Shown here: positions 4,412-5,075 of the stretch, one piece after another
Numbering within the stretch: position 1 is the first letter of the stretch
Layout of the letters: each line of letters opens with the position of its first letter
Origin: Candidatus Saccharimonadota bacterium
GTDB lineage: Bacteria > Patescibacteriota > Saccharimonadia > Saccharimonadales > Saccharimonadaceae
Direction of reading: 5' to 3'
Length of the DNA stretch: 5,075 bases
NCBI GenBank assembly: GCA_020428265.1
Contig: JAGQND010000055.1
Location: 1 to 5,075, forward strand
The notes under the pieces: model-generated
Seen by the model: only the letters and a program-made list of their open reading frames with translations
The model's database searches: none
What the model was told of the DNA's origin: nothing
Program-made: the position numbers and the translations under genes

Positions 4412-5075
4412 ATGAGTCTAACAATTCCACACATACGAGCTAATACTATGCGAGCACGGCATTTGTATCAGCGTACGCGTCGGCAGAAATTTGCAGTTGG
4501 TGCGTTTAATATAGACAATCAAGAAACTTTGATAGCTATTTGTCGTGCTGCTCAAAAGCTTAAATCTCCAGTGCTAGTAGAAGTAAGCCAGGGTGAAGTA
4601 AAAGCTCTGGGGCTTGAAAACATTCGTGACATGGTAGACAACTACAAAGACGAATATGGCATAGAAATGTACGTAAATCTCGACCATAGCCCTACGGTTG
4701 ATGATTGTAAGCGCGCAATTGATGCTGGTTTTGAGTTTATACATATAGATATATCTCAGGCGAATCGTGATGCTAGCTACGACGAGATTGTAGCTAAAAC
4801 CCGTGAAGTGGTGGAATATGCCAAATTTACCGGTGCTCTAGTAGAGAGCGAGCCTCACTATTTTGGGGGTTCGTCTAATGTGCATACCGAGAAGTTTGAC
4901 TACGAAGAAATCAAGAAGACTTTTAGCACCCCTGAAGATTCTTTGAAGTTTATAGAAGATACCGGTATAGATACTTTTGCGGCTGCTATAGGCAATTTAC
5001 ATGGTAAATACCCTGTGCCTAAGAAACTAGACCTTGAGTTGCTGCAAGAAATTCGTGATGCCATAAAGTGTGGTA
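4412..5075 (+). CDS. fba: Class II fructose-bisphosphate aldolase family protein, 3'-truncated by the window edge
   Basis: The family cleaves fructose-1,6-bisphosphate (or tagatose-1,6-bisphosphate) into dihydroxyacetone phosphate and glyceraldehyde-3-phosphate with a divalent metal. The frame gives 221 residues before the window ends; the usual length is about 280-350, so the LHGGSG metal and phosphate region is beyond the edge. Visible motifs are FAVGAFNIDNQETL (27-40), VNLDHS with Asp91 and metal-ligand His92, GFEFIHIDIS (106-115, Asp113), LVESEP with metal-ligand Glu147, and AIGNLHGKYP with metal-ligand His197. The STPED segment at 172-176 fits YTQPED of E. coli FbaA. An odd point is the loop after the metal glutamate: PHYFGGSSN replaces the family LGCTGGEED, so the two acidic residues that include the proposed proton-abstracting Glu182 are serines here. 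The ATG has AGGGGG 4 nt upstream. The family is certain; the exact substrate is less so. Confidence 0.9.
   Translation, partial: MSLTIPHIRANTMRARHLYQRTRRQKFAVGAFNIDNQETLIAICRAAQKLKSPVLVEVSQGEVKALGLENIRDMVDNYKDEYGIEMYVNLDHSPTVDDCKRAIDAGFEFIHIDISQANRDASYDEIVAKTREVVEYAKFTGALVESEPHYFGGSSNVHTEKFDYEEIKKTFSTPEDSLKFIEDTGIDTFAAAIGNLHGKYPVPKKLDLELLQEIRDAIKCG

Noticed and set aside
1..5075. CRISPR array, insertion sequence, tRNA or rRNA
   Set aside because: No regularly spaced repeats, no transposase-like frame or flanking inverted repeats, and no tRNA cloverleaf or rRNA-like stretch was seen on either strand. All intergenic gaps are short.

Overview
The window looks like a piece of a small-genome Candidate Phyla Radiation bacterium, most likely Candidatus Saccharibacteria (TM7). 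This assignment rests on protein character, gene content, transketolase split into two subunits, heavy use of ATA for isoleucine, moderate GC content and tight gene packing. UGA is read as an ordinary stop (the first transketolase gene ends in TGA), which argues against the code-25 lineages Gracilibacteria and Absconditabacteria. The assignment is an inference from sequence style, not from a database match.

Layout. Positions 1-843 hold the 3' part of gap (glyceraldehyde-3-phosphate dehydrogenase, + strand), followed by a strong hairpin terminator. Positions 894-1286 (or 1319) hold a small unrecognised gene on the - strand that is clearly richer in GC than the rest. A roughly 75-110 bp divergent control region follows, with a near-consensus promoter facing left, a TATACT box facing right that sits so close to the rpiB ATG that the mRNA should be leaderless, and two related dyad elements 22-23 bp apart. 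From 1395 to 4354 runs a compact + strand cluster: rpiB, rpe, transketolase N-terminal subunit and transketolase C-terminal subunit. Its genes are separated by 1 nt or overlap by 1-4 nt. After a 57-nt gap with its own putative promoter and ribosome binding site, a class II aldolase gene starts at 4412 and runs off the end.

How the genes fit together. RpiB and Rpe interconvert the pentose 5-phosphates. The two transketolase subunits then move two-carbon units to give sedoheptulose-7-P, fructose-6-P, erythrose-4-P and glyceraldehyde-3-P. The aldolase and GAPDH connect this to lower glycolysis. This is the non-oxidative pentose phosphate branch joined to triose metabolism, a layout often proposed to bypass phosphofructokinase in this group. 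No transaldolase or phosphofructokinase is visible in the window.

There is no mobile element, CRISPR array or RNA gene that I can support, and I see no clearly new multi-gene system. The points most worth a second look are the compositionally foreign antisense gene, the paired dyads in the divergent promoter region, the leaderless starts, and catalytic-position substitutions in the aldolase and RpiB.
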